Origin: Histoplasma ohiense
Taxonomy: Eukaryota; Ascomycota; Eurotiomycetes; Onygenales; Ajellomycetaceae
NCBI GenBank assembly: GCA_017607445.1
Contig: JAEVHH010000005.1
Coordinates: 687,001 to 751,000 of the forward strand
Length of the DNA: 64,000 nt
Direction of reading: 5' to 3'
How positions within the stretch are numbered: the stretch's first letter is position 1; each line of letters begins with the position of its first letter. The notes beneath the pieces are model-generated. The model saw nothing but the letters and a program-made list of their open reading frames with translations. It had not been told where the DNA came from and did no database searches. A program made the translations under genes and the position numbers. Positions 10,790 to 23,014 of this stretch are shown piece after piece.

Positions 10790-12651
10790 ATGCTCACATC
10801 TCGCAATGTCGGCGTCCTTGGTGGCGGCCAATTGGGCAGAATGCTCATGGAGGCCGCAAACCGCCTGAATATACAGATGACCATCCTGGATGTTGATAAT
10901 GCCCCCGCAAAACAAATCAGCGCACACCACGGCCATATTACCGGCTCCTTTGCTGACCGTACTTCAGTACGCAAGTTAGCAGACTCATGCGACGTCATTA
11001 CTGCAGAAATTGAACATGTGGATACCTATGCGCTTGAGGAAGTGGAAGGGCAAGTCGAAGTCCAACCTAGTTGGCAAAGCATTCGAATTATCCAGGATAA
11101 ATTTGCGCAGAAAGAGCATTTGTCCCGCTATGCAATCCCGATGGCAGAGTATAGGGAACTGAAATCCAATACCGTTGAGGAGTTGGAAGCAATTGGAGAA
11201 GAGCTTGGTTATCCACTTATGCTTAAGTCTAAAACACTGGCTTACGACGGACGTGGTAAGATCTTTTATTACGCCTTCTTTACTCATTTCTTGCCGTGGC
11301 ATTATCTAATTGATGTTATAAATTTTTTTAGGAAATTATTCTGTTAACTCAAAAACATCAATCCCGGCGGCCTTCGATGCTCTAAAAGACCGACCCCTCT
11401 ATGCCGAGAAATGGGCGAGCTTCAAAATGGTATGCGACTTCAACTGTCTTATAAATAGCAAGGGCCCCATTTCTGACGCCGCAATAGGAACTGGCTGTCA
11501 TGGTTGTTAAAACGAAAGACGGCGTTCTATCCTACCCAACCGTCGAAACCGTCCAAGAAGATTCAATATGCAAGCTCGTATACGCCCCATCCAGGGGTGT
11601 CTCAGAAACAATTGACAAGAAAGCCCAGGAGCTAGCAAGAAACGCAGTCGCAGCATTTGAAGGAAATGGCGTATTTGGCGTCGAAATGTTCCTCTTGGAA
11701 GATGATTCCCTGCTGCTATGCGAACTTGCTAGCCGCATTCATAACTCCGGCCACTACACCATCGAAGCTTGCCCCATGTCCCAGTTCGAAGCACATTTAC
11801 GAGCCATTCTCGACCTCCCCATACCTCAACAAAGCCTCCAAATCCGCCAACCAGCAATCATGGTAAACATCCTTGGAGGCTCAACACCAGACTCACATCT
11901 CAAAGTCGCTGAGCGAGCCCTCTCAATACCAAATGCTAGCATTCATCTCTATAGCAAGGGTGCTTCGCGCCCAGGGCGGAAAATGGGACACGTTACCATC
12001 ACTGCACGTACAATGAACGAAGCAGAGTCTCTTGTCCAACCGCTGCTCGGCCCCACAGATGCCATCGTCGCCACACTTAAATCACCTATCATTTTCCATC
12101 CACCCAGGCCGACCTGTGCTCGACGTAGACCCACCATTGGTGTAGTGATGGGGTCCGATAGCGACCTCATAACGCTAATACCCGGCCTCAACCTTCTTAA
12201 ATACACCTTCGGCATCGAGCCTGAAGTTGACATTACTTCCGCTCACCGCACGCCTGACTACATGGCTGAGTACGCCTCTACCGCTGCCTCGCGGGGTATC
12301 AAGGTCATAATCGCCGCGGCTGGGGGTGCAGCGCATCTCCCCGGCATGGCAGCTGCCCACACCTCACTGCCCGTTATCGGAGTGCCGGTAAAGGGGAGCT
12401 CGTTGGACGGTGTTGATAGTCTGTACAGTATCGTGCAAATGCCAAGAGGCGTCCCCGTTGCTACTGTGGGGATTAATAACAGCATAAATGCAGCGCTTCT
12501 GGCGGCGCGGATATTGGGTGCTTTTGATGAGCAGCTACGGAGAAAGGTAGAGGAGTATGCAAAAATTGCTAAGGTGGAGAATTTGGATGTGAAAGGGGCA
12601 AAGATGAGGGAGATTGGATGGGAGAAGTACTTTGAGCAAATGTCGAAATAA
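10790..12651 (+). CDS. ADE2: Phosphoribosylaminoimidazole carboxylase (ADE2)
   Basis: Exons 10790-11255, 11332-11429, 11488-12651; introns of 76 and 58 bp; 575 aa, the usual length for fungal Ade2. It carboxylates AIR to CAIR in de novo purine synthesis. N-terminal PurK-like ATP-grasp part: NVGVLGGGQLGRMLMEAANR (residues 4-23), ITAEIEHVD, the segment LMLKSKTLAYDGRGNYSV rebuilt across intron 1, and FGVEMFLLEDDSLLLCELA with HNSGHYTIEAC. C-terminal PurE-like part: GVVMGSDSDL (about residue 415), TSAHRTPDYMAEYA, and AAAGGAAHLPGMAAAHTSLP. An upstream in-frame ATG at 10652 lacks conservation, so 10790 is chosen because the Rossmann-like loop begins right after. Loss of this enzyme gives red pigmented colonies in many fungi. 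All key motifs look intact. Very confident. Confidence 0.96.
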
Positions 12652-14401
12652 AATGAAAATTTGTGAAATGACGTAATTTATTTATTGATTTCGCATGTTT
12701 CCATATTGAGATAGAATGGCTGACGATTGATGGTATAGACAAAATGAAGACTTCTCACCTGGGTATCAGACCCCTCAGGCAGTTGATTCATGCTCACAGA
12801 ACCGGATCAAAACGGCATAGTAAGATTGATTCATACGTTAATTATTTATTTAAAATTATGTAGCAAAAGTGGCGCATCGGGCAGCACAGCATGCAACAGC
12901 GAGGTTCGCGAATGCGAGGAGGATAAAGCGGTATCTATGAAGCATCATCTACAAAATTGCGAACACAATATTTAATGAAAATACAATAGGTCTAACATGG
13001 AGGAGGAAAGAGAATGCTAAAAGTCCTACATGCAGTATACTGAATGACTCACTATTGTTGAATTACTGTAAATTTCATCTCCATACTTTCCAAAAATATG
13101 TATATTTTGCTAAGGGGGATGTATACTATCAAACTATCCCACTACGTTTAAGGAAATATTTCCCATTAGCACCAACGGGTTCCGTTCGTAATAACGATAT
13201 GCGCATGCTCATGCCCGGTCAAAAGTATATCGCTTCCAACTCGGCTTGATGGGTCGTGCATAAAAGGCAAATGATCGAAACATGGTCCGATTGAAGGGGC
13301 CCCAATCCAACTCCTTCACCTCTTCATATCGGAGACCGAAGATCGAAGAATAGGCAATGCACCCAGGCACTCGAGCCTTCAAATTTCGTTAGTTGTCCCT
13401 ACCGTAGGGCCTTGTGTCGCAGAATTGTACTCTTACTTCTTAAGAGGATCGAATTCAGGCCTGAATCGCTTTTTGAAGACTACTTCTTAAGGGCAGCCAT
13501 GTCTCCCTTCCTATGGCTTCTGCTCTGTGAAACTTCAGCTCTGATCAATCAGCTGCTTCCATTTCGACCCCAGCTTATATACAGAAGAATTAATAGATAA
13601 TATTGAGAGAGAGAATAAATCAGCTATGCGGCAGCAGATAGCCCGCATGGAGTGTGGAGATAAAATGCTTTAGCTATAAAAAATAAAGTCAAAGGGAGAC
13701 ATTAAAAGCCAGGGACACTGAAAGAAATAGAGCGAAAAGTGGTGGAAGCGGCTGTCTGTGGAATTATTGAGCGACAGAAATTGGGCCATTGGGAGGGGAA
13801 AGGGGAGGAAGGTTAATATTAAAAAGGGTCGTATAAAAATGAAAGCAGCAATGAGAAAGGGTGAATGAATGAAATGGTGGGTTATTCAATGAAATTATTA
13901 AAATGACTGGAATTGGTTCAAATAGAACTAAAAAGGAAAAAAGGAAAAACAAGCATAAAAAATTTGAGATGAGCCTTCAGCGAGGGGATGGATGGGGGTA
14001 TATGGAGGTAGGTACTGTAATCTATGTGTGTGTATGTACGACGCATCGTGAGGCATTGGTTGTTAAATAAAGGAAAGAAAATAAAAGAAGCTAGGGGAAA
14101 AAGTAAAAGCTCAAGAGAAGGAGAGAGAAAGGAATGAGGTATCAGAAATGGAAGCAGATATTGTATCCTGTCATATCTTTATGCAAGCTGTTGTGAGAAA
14201 GGGAGGATAAAAACGGGGGGGTTAGTCTGCATGTTGTTGGCAATCAAAGAGAGTGAAGAATTTCTTAATTCTTGTGGAGGCTAAGAGCCGCAGGCTCCAG
14301 TGTTCCTTGACTTGCTGCAGTGGGAGTCTTTAGACAGAGAAGCAAGAAACAGACGTGACAAACAAATAAAGAGGGTCCCTTTCTCGTTCACACTGTTTCT
14401 A
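12652..14401. other. intergenic, 1.75 kb, no gene seen
   Basis: Between the 3' ends of ADE2 (plus) and the coiled-coil gene (minus). AT-rich with purine-rich tracts at 13.6-14.2 kb (GGAGAGAAAG-like on the plus strand). Short open frames here (12790, 13055, 13412, 13764) show no family features. Confidence 0.45.
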
Positions 14402-15170
14402 TTACGAATTTCGATCCATGTCACTGTCCTTCTCTTTTGTCTCGCTTCTGGTGAGACCGTCGTCGCGCTTAGCGCTACTATCGGCATCGCTGGACGTAGT
14501 TGCTGAAGTCGAACCATCCGTGAACCCTTTGTCCGATTGGTCTGATATAGGAGATGATAAGAGCTACTGACCATGTCTTTCCTCCGCATCCTGGCCGGAT
14601 GTTATTGTCTCTGCCATGTCGCCTTCCGGTTGGTCAGGGCCACTTTCCGTACTATTGGAAGGTTGTTCCTCTGGGGAAACGGAACGGGAACTTGTTTCTC
14701 TCAGGCGCATTTCAGCCTCCCTGATTCTTGCTTCCAGAGCCTCCAGCTCGCGGTTTTGAATCGTGACCATTTGTTGCCTGGAGAAGCACAAGAAAAAAAA
14801 ATACATTATCAGTAAATGCGGAGAGCAAAGAATTCGTGGGATAGGCGTGGCTGCCATAATGTAGTGGATGTATTTGAGTATTTGAGTGTTGATTCTTATT
14901 GTAGAGTCGCCACGATATCATTTGCAGACAGCTAGGGAGCCGATTGAATTGATTGGATGTTGATAGGCGTACTTATAGTGCACAGATTGTGTCAGGCTGT
15001 CAACCTCATTATCCAGCATGAAGGCGTTATCAAGGGCAGCAGCAAGGGAACGGGCCATGGTCCTGCATTGAACTGGTCAACGAAGCTTTGTAAGCAGATG
15101 TTCGAAGAGGAGATAGTACGAACGACTGAGGCCGTCCGGTAGGCTTCCATTCTTCTTCTATGTCCGACAT
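14402..15170 (-). CDS. small coiled-coil protein, function unknown
   Basis: Core model from an ATG at 15058: exons 15058-14973, 14777-14572, 14502-14402, phases consistent, 130 aa. It reads MARSLAAALDNAFMLDNEVD, then QNRELEALEARIREAEMRLR (a strong coiled coil across the first splice), then an acidic, Ser/Thr/Asp-rich tail ending DSDMDRNS. An upstream exon 15170-15127 (MSDIEEEWKPTGRPQ) joins in frame to an extended exon starting at 15062 if a GTCGTT donor is used; it would replace the ATG by ACC-ATG read-through and give about 146 aa. The upstream exon reads like a real N-terminus, so I report the longer extent. A 30-nt alternative for the last intron is too short. I do not recognise the family. 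Coding status fairly likely. Confidence 0.55.
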
Positions 15171-16257
15171 GTTTGTAGCGAATGTGGTTGGCAAGGCGGT
15201 CGCTGGAGGTACACAGCGTGGAGATTTGTATACGGAGCTTGGAAATCGAAGAGATGTAGATAGACAGGGAGAGAATTGAGGGAGTGGTAGATGAGACCAG
15301 AGCCAGCTGAGAGTCCAGGCGAGTAATCTGTGTTTTAAAACATGGAGGGGGGATGGATAGGATGGTGGGAGGAGAGAGGCGAGGTGAGTTCCTGTGAGTT
15401 AAATTAAAGTTGTTAGAGACGCGAGACCTCCCCTGGGCCCAATTCTAATCTTGGACTAATCATGGAGGAGAGAGGCGTGACAGGCTCGGAGCCACAGTCA
15501 GCAGCCCGTAGGGATATTAAGCAAACGCTAGTGTACCTGCGCTCGGGGACCCTTCACGGAGCAAACGCCACTATCGACTTGGACTGTGTGGCCCGTGTGG
15601 GCTTCCAGGCAGTGCTCGTGCTCCCCTCTCGTAGACTCTGGCAGGCTGACCAGACACGACCAACAGGGGACATGGGGTAGTGGAGAGGAGGGAAAAATTG
15701 AATAACAGAGCCAAAGAAAACGAAACGCGAAACCGGGGGAGGCAAGGTTAAAAAAAGGAGCACGGAACCAGCGAGTCTGGCATATCCTTTGCTATTCCCT
15801 GCTCTCTGTCTGGTTCTAATTTTTGTCCGAAGCTGTCTGTGTTTGTTTGTTTGTTGACCTGCCCCCCTGAAACATGTGGATGACTCAGAATGTGTCCCGT
15901 GACTGGCTGTGTTTTCACGTGACAATTGCCGCATCCAAACCTTGGAAGTCCCGTTTTGTCTCTCATCGTCATGAGCTCGACCCGTAGCATCCAAGAAACG
16001 CCGATTCCATCTATTTTCCATCACCAGGTTCTTCGAGGAGACTCAGCTGCCTTCGTCACGCCTCAAGTTCCCTGCTCAGTCGACACCCCAGCGTGGTTGT
16101 GGCTGTGGAAGACATCGTGATGGTCTGAAAGCGACGAAACACGCTTGCCCACCCTTCATTATCTCAGAAAACCCCCAAACCACGGACTACTCCCACCGTG
16201 GCTACCACCGTTGAGGACAACAACGCCCTGTCTGGTCGACCTGACTGGCAATGGGGG
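15171..16257. other. divergent 5' region, about 1.1 kb
   Basis: Lies between the starts of the coiled-coil gene (leftward) and the bromodomain gene (rightward), so it holds both promoters and long leaders. The bromodomain frame is open back to about 16126, and an upstream spliced exon is possible. A 156-codon minus frame at 15554-16024 looks like noise. Confidence 0.45.
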
Positions 16258-18969
16258 ATGCCGTCGTTGTCATCCTACACTCCTTTTGAATCGCTACTCT
16301 TTTTCCAGTTCCTCAGCACCCTTGAATCCCGGCCATCCAACTTCTCGCCTATATCAGAGCTTCTGACCAATAACTCGTTCGTCCGCCAAAATGCAACCTT
16401 CGACAAGGACAGACTGACCCCTCAGGCTCTAGAGGCGCTTTATACAAAATTAGTACAAGAAGAGCTGCAAAACAGAGAGGGAACACCGTCGGTACACGGT
16501 TCCAATGGATATAACTCGGATGCGGCGAACTCGAATCCGAAGAAAAGGAAGATACAGGATCAGTCGTCCAAACTCGTGCTTGATGGCGCTTCCTATTCTG
16601 TGGTGATTCCTACCCTTGTCGCTCGTTTATATGCCAGGTACAAGGAACGCGTGACACGGGAGATTGAAGACGAAGAACATAAATACGCCAGAATCAAAGA
16701 GGAAATCAAGAGGCTGGAGGACGGGGAACAGCTTCAAAACACCTTTCCGAAAATAGACGACCCATTGACGACGTCTGAAATATATAAAGAATCCCCACAG
16801 ACAAAACCTTTATCGCCACAGCCCGTGACGGTTTCTCACAGTGTCAATGTAGTCCGAGGCCAGGAAACTGCCCTTGAGGAGGTGCAGGCTCTTCAGACCC
16901 CAGAGAATCCACCACCCGTTTTGGCAAAAGGGCAGGCAGCTGTTCAGCAAGCCCCACAAGCTGAAGGTAAAAACGCAAATGCATCACACCCCTCGCCGCT
17001 ACACTCCCAATCGCAACAGTGGCACGAAAGTGGTCCACATGCTATCGTCCAAAGTATCCCAGCTCTTTCCCCTGCCTCAAGCCTGGGAAATGTAAATGCT
17101 TCCATAACTCCCTCTCAGGATCAAATCTCGGACCGTGGCTTGCAACACGTCACGTCTAAGGCAGGTCAATCCTGGGTGAAATCTCCAACAATTCCTCATG
17201 TAGGAACTGGGCGAGTGGCAGGTCAAGTCTTTACCTCAACCACACCCGCTGCTTCTCAAGCTTCACAACCCCCATTACAGCCTATGCCCACTGCTACAAG
17301 TGGGCTGCAACAACAGCGTACCTCCTTCCAACCTGTTCAATATTCACCTCCCCAGGCTCAAATGACACTGGCGCCTCCAAGCGCAAATTACCAACAGCCT
17401 TGGTCCCCACAGCTAAGCCCATCATCCAGGCATACGCAGTTGTCTCCCTATGCCAACATGCCTTCCCCAAACAGCCAGCTTATGGGCAAGTCTCCACTGT
17501 CGCTTGGCCATGTCCAGCCAAACGTGGGCAAAGCCCTCCAAAATCCGTCTACGCCTTCACACCAACCATCGCGGGCAGGAGAGCTTGAGTCACCTCAGCA
17601 GATAGAAAACGACGCTAGAGTTAAGACAACCTCGATGGAGCCGCTTCCGGCAACACCAGTTAGTGGCCCCGACGGATTGAATAGTGTTACTCCTTCATTT
17701 TCAGCAGCCTTAAACAAGAGACCGCCTAGGCTGTCCGTGGACTCTTCTGCTTCGCTCACGCCTTGGAAAATGCCAAGTCCGATTGTCATAACCAAGTCGC
17801 CTGGGTCTCCATTACGGCCTCGACCGGAAGATGTGAGCCCCATCAGTGAACGGGCACCGTCACCAACGTTTGAGAGTGAAACGCCATCTATATCCAAAAT
17901 TCACTCCGAACCCCGAGCTGTGCATGCAGACGTCGACTCCGGCCCGGCAAGGAACACTCGCCAGAAGAAGTCTACACCAGCACGTAGAGGCAGGGCCCCT
18001 CCTAGTGCAGGATCTTCTCCCATACGCGTTACTCGAATCCGGAGCCGTAGTGTTCAATCCAACGTATCTCGTGACGATGAATCAATCACTGATTCTGGCT
18101 CTGTTTCTCAGCGAAAAATAAAGCGTGAAATACCTAGCACTCCCGCTGGAATCTCAGATGATACAGAAATGGAGCAACGGACATCGAGACGGCTCAAGGT
18201 TCCAAGCCAAATCCAAGCGGACGAAATCCAATCAAAGGGAAGAGGGAAAAGGAAGCGGGGGCCTAGTGAAGGGGAAGACATGACTCAACCACCTTCACGG
18301 CAAGCATCGCAATATGTACAATTTACCCGCAACTTCCCGCGAACATGTGCACCAATCATGAACGATGTCGCATCGCATAAGTACGCCTCCATATTTGCGA
18401 AGCCACTAACGGAGCGAGACGCCCCGGGTTATAAGAACCTTATTTACCGGCCCCAAGATATCAAGTCTATAAAATCCGCCATCCATCAGGGAAGCAAAGC
18501 AGTAGCAGCCGCCACAGAGGCTGTAAATACTCCAGGTGGAGAAAACGTCGAGTCTCCCGGCCCTATCCAAGGACATGGCACGCCGTCGAAAACCAACGGC
18601 CTGTTACTAAAGAGAACCGCAGACCTGATCCCTCCCAAGGGCATCGTCAATTCGGCGCAGCTAGAGATGGAACTTGTTCGAATGTTCGCGAACGCGGTGA
18701 TGTTTAACCCAACGCCGGACAAGACTTTCGGTTCATCTTTCCCGATGCAGAGCAATTGGACTTCTCGAGAGGGGTCACAGGTTTCGGATATGGATGAGGG
18801 CGGTATCATCAATGACACGCTGAAGATGTATGATGATGTAGAGAAGGCAGTGTCCCGGTGGCGCGCGGCGGAGCGGGCTGTCGATGATGTTGGTGGTAAA
18901 AGTATGTTATCCCTGCGAAGGGGCAGTGCAAGTGATATTAATATGGACAGTGCGGATGAAGTGAAGTGA
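16258..18969 (+). CDS. bromodomain protein (BRD8/NuA4-associated type)
   Basis: Uninterrupted frame of about 900 codons. The first in-frame ATG (16258) gives MPSLSSYTPFESLLFFQFL, the conserved N-terminal helix; the frame is open upstream to about 16126 without ATG, so a spliced 5' exon may add residues. Layout: N-terminal helical region; coiled coil KERVTREIEDEEHKYARIKE (about residues 135-165); a long Pro/Gln/Ser-rich middle; basic AT-hook-like TRQKKSTPARRGRAPP and RGKRKRGPS; then a bromodomain near residues 690-880: SHKYASIFAKPLTERDAPGY and KNLIYRPQDIKSIKSAI, then, after an insert, SAQLEMELVRMFANAVMFNP. NAVMFNP is the acetyl-lysine-binding Asn region. Such proteins are chromatin readers associated with NuA4-type acetyltransferase complexes; the exact complex is inferred. 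Confident on bromodomain. Confidence 0.82.
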   Translation: MPSLSSYTPFESLLFFQFLSTLESRPSNFSPISELLTNNSFVRQNATFDKDRLTPQALEALYTKLVQEELQNREGTPSVHGSNGYNSDAANSNPKKRKIQDQSSKLVLDGASYSVVIPTLVARLYARYKERVTREIEDEEHKYARIKEEIKRLEDGEQLQNTFPKIDDPLTTSEIYKESPQTKPLSPQPVTVSHSVNVVRGQETALEEVQALQTPENPPPVLAKGQAAVQQAPQAEGKNANASHPSPLHSQSQQWHESGPHAIVQSIPALSPASSLGNVNASITPSQDQISDRGLQHVTSKAGQSWVKSPTIPHVGTGRVAGQVFTSTTPAASQASQPPLQPMPTATSGLQQQRTSFQPVQYSPPQAQMTLAPPSANYQQPWSPQLSPSSRHTQLSPYANMPSPNSQLMGKSPLSLGHVQPNVGKALQNPSTPSHQPSRAGELESPQQIENDARVKTTSMEPLPATPVSGPDGLNSVTPSFSAALNKRPPRLSVDSSASLTPWKMPSPIVITKSPGSPLRPRPEDVSPISERAPSPTFESETPSISKIHSEPRAVHADVDSGPARNTRQKKSTPARRGRAPPSAGSSPIRVTRIRSRSVQSNVSRDDESITDSGSVSQRKIKREIPSTPAGISDDTEMEQRTSRRLKVPSQIQADEIQSKGRGKRKRGPSEGEDMTQPPSRQASQYVQFTRNFPRTCAPIMNDVASHKYASIFAKPLTERDAPGYKNLIYRPQDIKSIKSAIHQGSKAVAAATEAVNTPGGENVESPGPIQGHGTPSKTNGLLLKRTADLIPPKGIVNSAQLEMELVRMFANAVMFNPTPDKTFGSSFPMQSNWTSREGSQVSDMDEGGIINDTLKMYDDVEKAVSRWRAAERAVDDVGGKSMLSLRRGSASDINMDSADEVK

Positions 18970-19298
18970 AACGACATTTGTAATGTAAATATTCTTCTTT
19001 TGTTATTCTTTTCTCTTCCTGAGAACAGTGAATGAAGGTACCAAAAAATGTTCTTGCTTAGAAAGGATCTTTTGCGAGGATGATGCTTAGTATCGTTCTG
19101 TAATGGATACGTGAGGAAGCTTCTGCCTCCTAAATGGAGGGATTTGCTTTTCTTTATACGATTAGCGGCAAGCCTGCATTCTTGTACATTGGGCAATATG
19201 TTTGTCTAATAATAAACTTCAAACGGAGGTGTTTTCCCGAAGAGATTCGTCCCAAAAAAATATAAACAAACCATATATCCCACCCACACAATCAAAAA
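18970..19298. other. intergenic between convergent genes, 329 bp
   Basis: 3' ends of the bromodomain gene and DPH1 face each other. Only 3' flank sequence seen. Confidence 0.45.
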
Positions 19299-20641
19299 TC
19301 AAGCAGTACATTCTGCCGCCATCTCCGGCCTCGTCCTTCCCAATCCATCCTTCGCATAAAAGTCCATCGGATAGACCCCATCATTCCCCTCATCCCACCC
19401 CTGCCTCTCCCCAAGAGCCACAAGCGCTTCATAAGGTGACAACAACGGCCGCGAAAATGCATATCCCCAATCAATACTCAGCCGCGGACACGCAATTTGC
19501 ACCCAGCACTCCACATCCGCCATCGACGCCAGCTTCCCCGGGAAAATCTCACTAAGCAGCAGGTTCACGAACGGTATCCCGCGCTCGTGCAACACCTTCT
19601 CGATCCGGGCCATGGTGTGCGGGTTGCCCTGCCTGCCCAGGGAGCCTAGGATGATGCCCCATTTCCGCGCGGCTCTGGCGGTGGCTATCGCGTCGCGGCG
19701 CAGGGTGAGCATTTCGTCGTGGTTGTAGGATTCGCGGGAGAGGGTGCGCGAGTACGGGTCGTAGCGGTAGGCGGGGAGGGAAGGGTTGTGGATCATGGCG
19801 GATTCGAGGTGGAAGCGGCCGTCGCCGAGGTAGAGGAGGATGTCGACTTGGTCTGAGGGTATTTTGGGGGAGGTACAGCCTAGGATCTCACCTTTGCTGA
19901 GCGGGGTGATCTGTGGGATGAGGATGGAGTAGCCGGCCTTTTCCAGGGTGGGCTTGAGTCCGTGGATGGTGGCGTTGAATTGGATTGTGCCGACGACTGC
20001 GATGGTTTTCCCACTCGGGAAGTTCCGCTCTAGCGTGGCGATTAGGTGCTGTGTATCGATGCTTATCTCGACAAAGATATATAGGGTTTTGATGGCAGTG
20101 ACGTCGACGGGGATGAGGCAGCTGTGCGCGTAATGGACGAGTAAGTCACAGCCTAGAGCACGCGCCGTGTAATCGTCTATACAACAAGCGCCATATGTGA
20201 CATCGCCCATAATTAGGGTTTCGATCCCAGGACAGAACTGGGTGAGGACATCAGATATTGTGGTTGCGAAGAGGAGGAGACCTTCGGGCATTTGGAGGGC
20301 AACTCTTTTTGCGCCTAAAGTTCTTATTCTGTGGATCGTTTTAGGGATTTCGAAGGAGTAGTTCTGCGGAAGAAGAGAAATTGCAGCTTTTATATCTTCA
20401 TCTTCTAGGATTTCAATTGGGATTTGGTTTAAAGCTCGCGGAGCTCTCCGGGGCCGGGCTGTGAATAATGTTAGGGGGGATTGTTTACCAACTAAAACGC
20501 ATGGCGGGCGATAAAGGAAATACCTTGCTGAAGGGAAGTTGTGTCGGAAGTTTGAGAATCTCCATCCCTCTGGCTTTGCGCCTGAGCATCTGCGGTCTTA
20601 CGTCCCACGAACCTCTTCTTTGGCTGGCGTGTAGGATTCAT
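19299..20641 (-). CDS. DPH1: Diphthamide biosynthesis protein 1 (Dph1)
   Basis: Exons 20641-20524 and 20458-19299, intron 65 bp, phases agree, 425 aa. With Dph2 it forms the [4Fe-4S] non-classical radical-SAM enzyme that transfers 3-amino-3-carboxypropyl from SAM to a histidine of elongation factor 2, the first step of diphthamide synthesis, in the cytosol. Start MNPTRQPKKRFVGRKT, then RALNQIPIEILEDEDIKAAI, RVALQMPEGLLLFATTISDV, MGDVTYGACCIDDYTARALG and LLVHYAHSCLIPVD. The cluster cysteines are expected in GACC, HSC and the later QIACPRLSIDWG; all are present. LYLGDGRFHLESAMI and YRYDPYSRTLSRESY are also conserved. GC-rich exon, no damage. Very confident. Confidence 0.95.
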
Positions 20642-23014
20642 GGTCTTATCGGTGGTAGGTTGATAGCAGTTTGTCCGCCGGCGGGGCTGTCTTGTCAGCC
20701 AGAACACAAAAATAAAAAATTATGAAAGCAGAAACAAACAGCATAAATGCATATAAGTCTACAAGTATCCAACTTCACACCATGGGGCAGCTTTGAAGGA
20801 TCCTCCAATATCCAATCTGTGATGTCTCTACAGTCTGTTGGATGTGGGTGACTGTTTTAAGCTCAATTCTGTCCATGTGATGTGAAATCTACGTCACTTT
20901 TATTTCAGTAACACATCTCACATCTCTTGTCAGCAATCATTTTCCACATACATACTCAGAGACAGCGATAGTCACAATATCGTATCTACAAGCTATCAAT
21001 ACTTAGTTTTGTTATAGAACAGTGATACTCTACTTCTTATATTATATAAATTTGATATCTTTTACTTCTTTGATGTGTATTTTTTATTCACTCTCAGTGC
21101 TTTCAGAGGAAACCGGAGAAGCAAATAAAACCTTCCTGGCCACAACCGCCCATGTATGCAGACTACATAGGTGTGAGGATGGACAAGCCGTTTATCTCAC
21201 TCATTCTGGAGCCAATTCAATTGCTAAGCAAAATCGACCCTGTAATTCCTACTAATGTGGACGCGTAGTACGGCAGAACTATGCAACCCATCAGAATCTA
21301 GGGTGCTGAGAATGCTCTGCATATGGATTACTCTGGCGCAGCTATCGCGGGTGAGCTTTGAAGGAGATGTTTAATGTACTCGTTGCAGGGTTGAAGTATT
21401 GGGTTGCTGACGATAATGAAGCTTAAAATGCCTTCAGAAGCGCATTTGGGGGGGGGTGCGAAGTTTGGGTATTGGAAAAAAGATTCTTTCAGATTTTTTC
21501 CTCTGTGTTTTACTTTTTCGAGAAGGGGTTCACTTCTCATTTGTTTTGACATGGAGAGTGGTGGTTTGATTTTGGTGTTTCTATATACTGCAACTGATTT
21601 GCAGTCGTTGGTGTATGCCAATCTAGACGTACCTTGCTTGGATGGCAGCCAACAAAATCTCCTTTCTGATTTCGATGAAACTCTGTTTCTTCTGATTGCT
21701 GAGATGTTGTTAAGTATCCCCCCGGTTCAGTTCCATTTTTCAACTGCTTTCGATTTTTGCGTGCGCGTTGATGGTCGATCGATCATTTTCGTTTCACTTT
21801 TTTTCACTTAATATTTCTTGACATATTTTTCAGCTATGTCATTTTTAATTCTCTTGTCTTTTTTCCTTTTCTTGCTTTTCATTCTTCATCGTGGAGGCAC
21901 AGTGTCAGTTGAAACAGTTTCCTTTATTGCATGCGCGTCACCTACAAAAGTGACTCGGAAGGGGCTTTTACCTGAATGAAAGTGTTGTTGAGCAGAAACA
22001 TGGCTTGCTGTAAAGTACCATGCAATTTTGGAATCCCAGAAGAGATACTGCCCAATGTCACAGACATCTCGAATTTCAGGGTGACGAAAGGCAGAGTTCC
22101 CTGGCCACCGTGTCAACATTTATTTTTTCCCCTCTTCGCCTTTCCTTAAGGCTCCGGTTTTCGATCACTTACCAGATGATCAATGAGGTGTACAGCACTA
22201 CTCCGGCTTCAAGAATCGTCAAACGCAAGCCGGGAACAAGACCGAGCACCGAATAAGAGTATGGAAATGACATGACAGCTAGACAAATATATTCCGAGAA
22301 GAGCAGAGCATCAGTGTATGTAATACTAACTATCAGCATTGATTTTCTTCTACCTCTCCCGCTCTCACCTGTTAATGTTCTTTAGAGCAAACAGGCAAGA
22401 CGCTCAAAGCTACTTCGCCATTTGGCCTCGAGCATCTATCCGAACAACTCTAATGAAAAGGGAACATACCTTCTGCCAGCTGCAAGTCCGATATTTGATT
22501 GAATTACCAGGAGAAAGGCAAAATGCGAAGGAGCTAAAAAGTTCCACGATTCATTTTTCACCTGGACAGCGCGTTTATTCGCCCTGGAAAGGCTGATCAG
22601 TGACTTTTTCATCAGAAGGTTGGAACAGATGATCTGGGATGAGCTCGCGGCCACAAAATCCCTGTTTGACTTCCACCTCCAATCCCCCGATTAGATCTCT
22701 ATCATTAAAACATAATCCTTCGGCTAGGTTGCCCTTTTGCTGGCATCGTTGTGTAGTTGCTGCCCATCCGCGGGGCGGGAACGGATCCTACTCCATTTAA
22801 GACATTACCACGGATCAGAGCTTTTGGTCACTGGCAAGGTTGACTGGCGGAGGTATATTTTCAACCTCGATTTATACTAGCGGCCAGTGTATCACCACAC
22901 ACGATTCGAGGCGGATTGATTCGTGGCCTCTGAAAACTGCCAATGAAACTGTGTCAAGACGATGTCCTTCAAGTCTCCAGCGAACAAAATATTCCTGGCC
23001 TCTAGCATGGTCAT
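20642..23014. other. 2.4 kb without recognisable gene
   Basis: Starts with the DPH1 promoter. The rest is AT-rich with short open frames on both strands (the longest about 135 codons at 21404) that lack domains or convincing composition. A G-run at 21448-21455 interrupts one of them. Possibly decayed repeat sequence. Confidence 0.4.

Noticed and set aside
14542..14571. 30-nt intron in the small coiled-coil gene
   Set aside because: Too short to splice; a 69-nt intron (14503-14571) keeps the same frame.
15554..16024. 156-codon minus frame upstream of the bromodomain gene
   Set aside because: Arg/Thr-rich without domain, ends in the shared promoter region; looks like chance.
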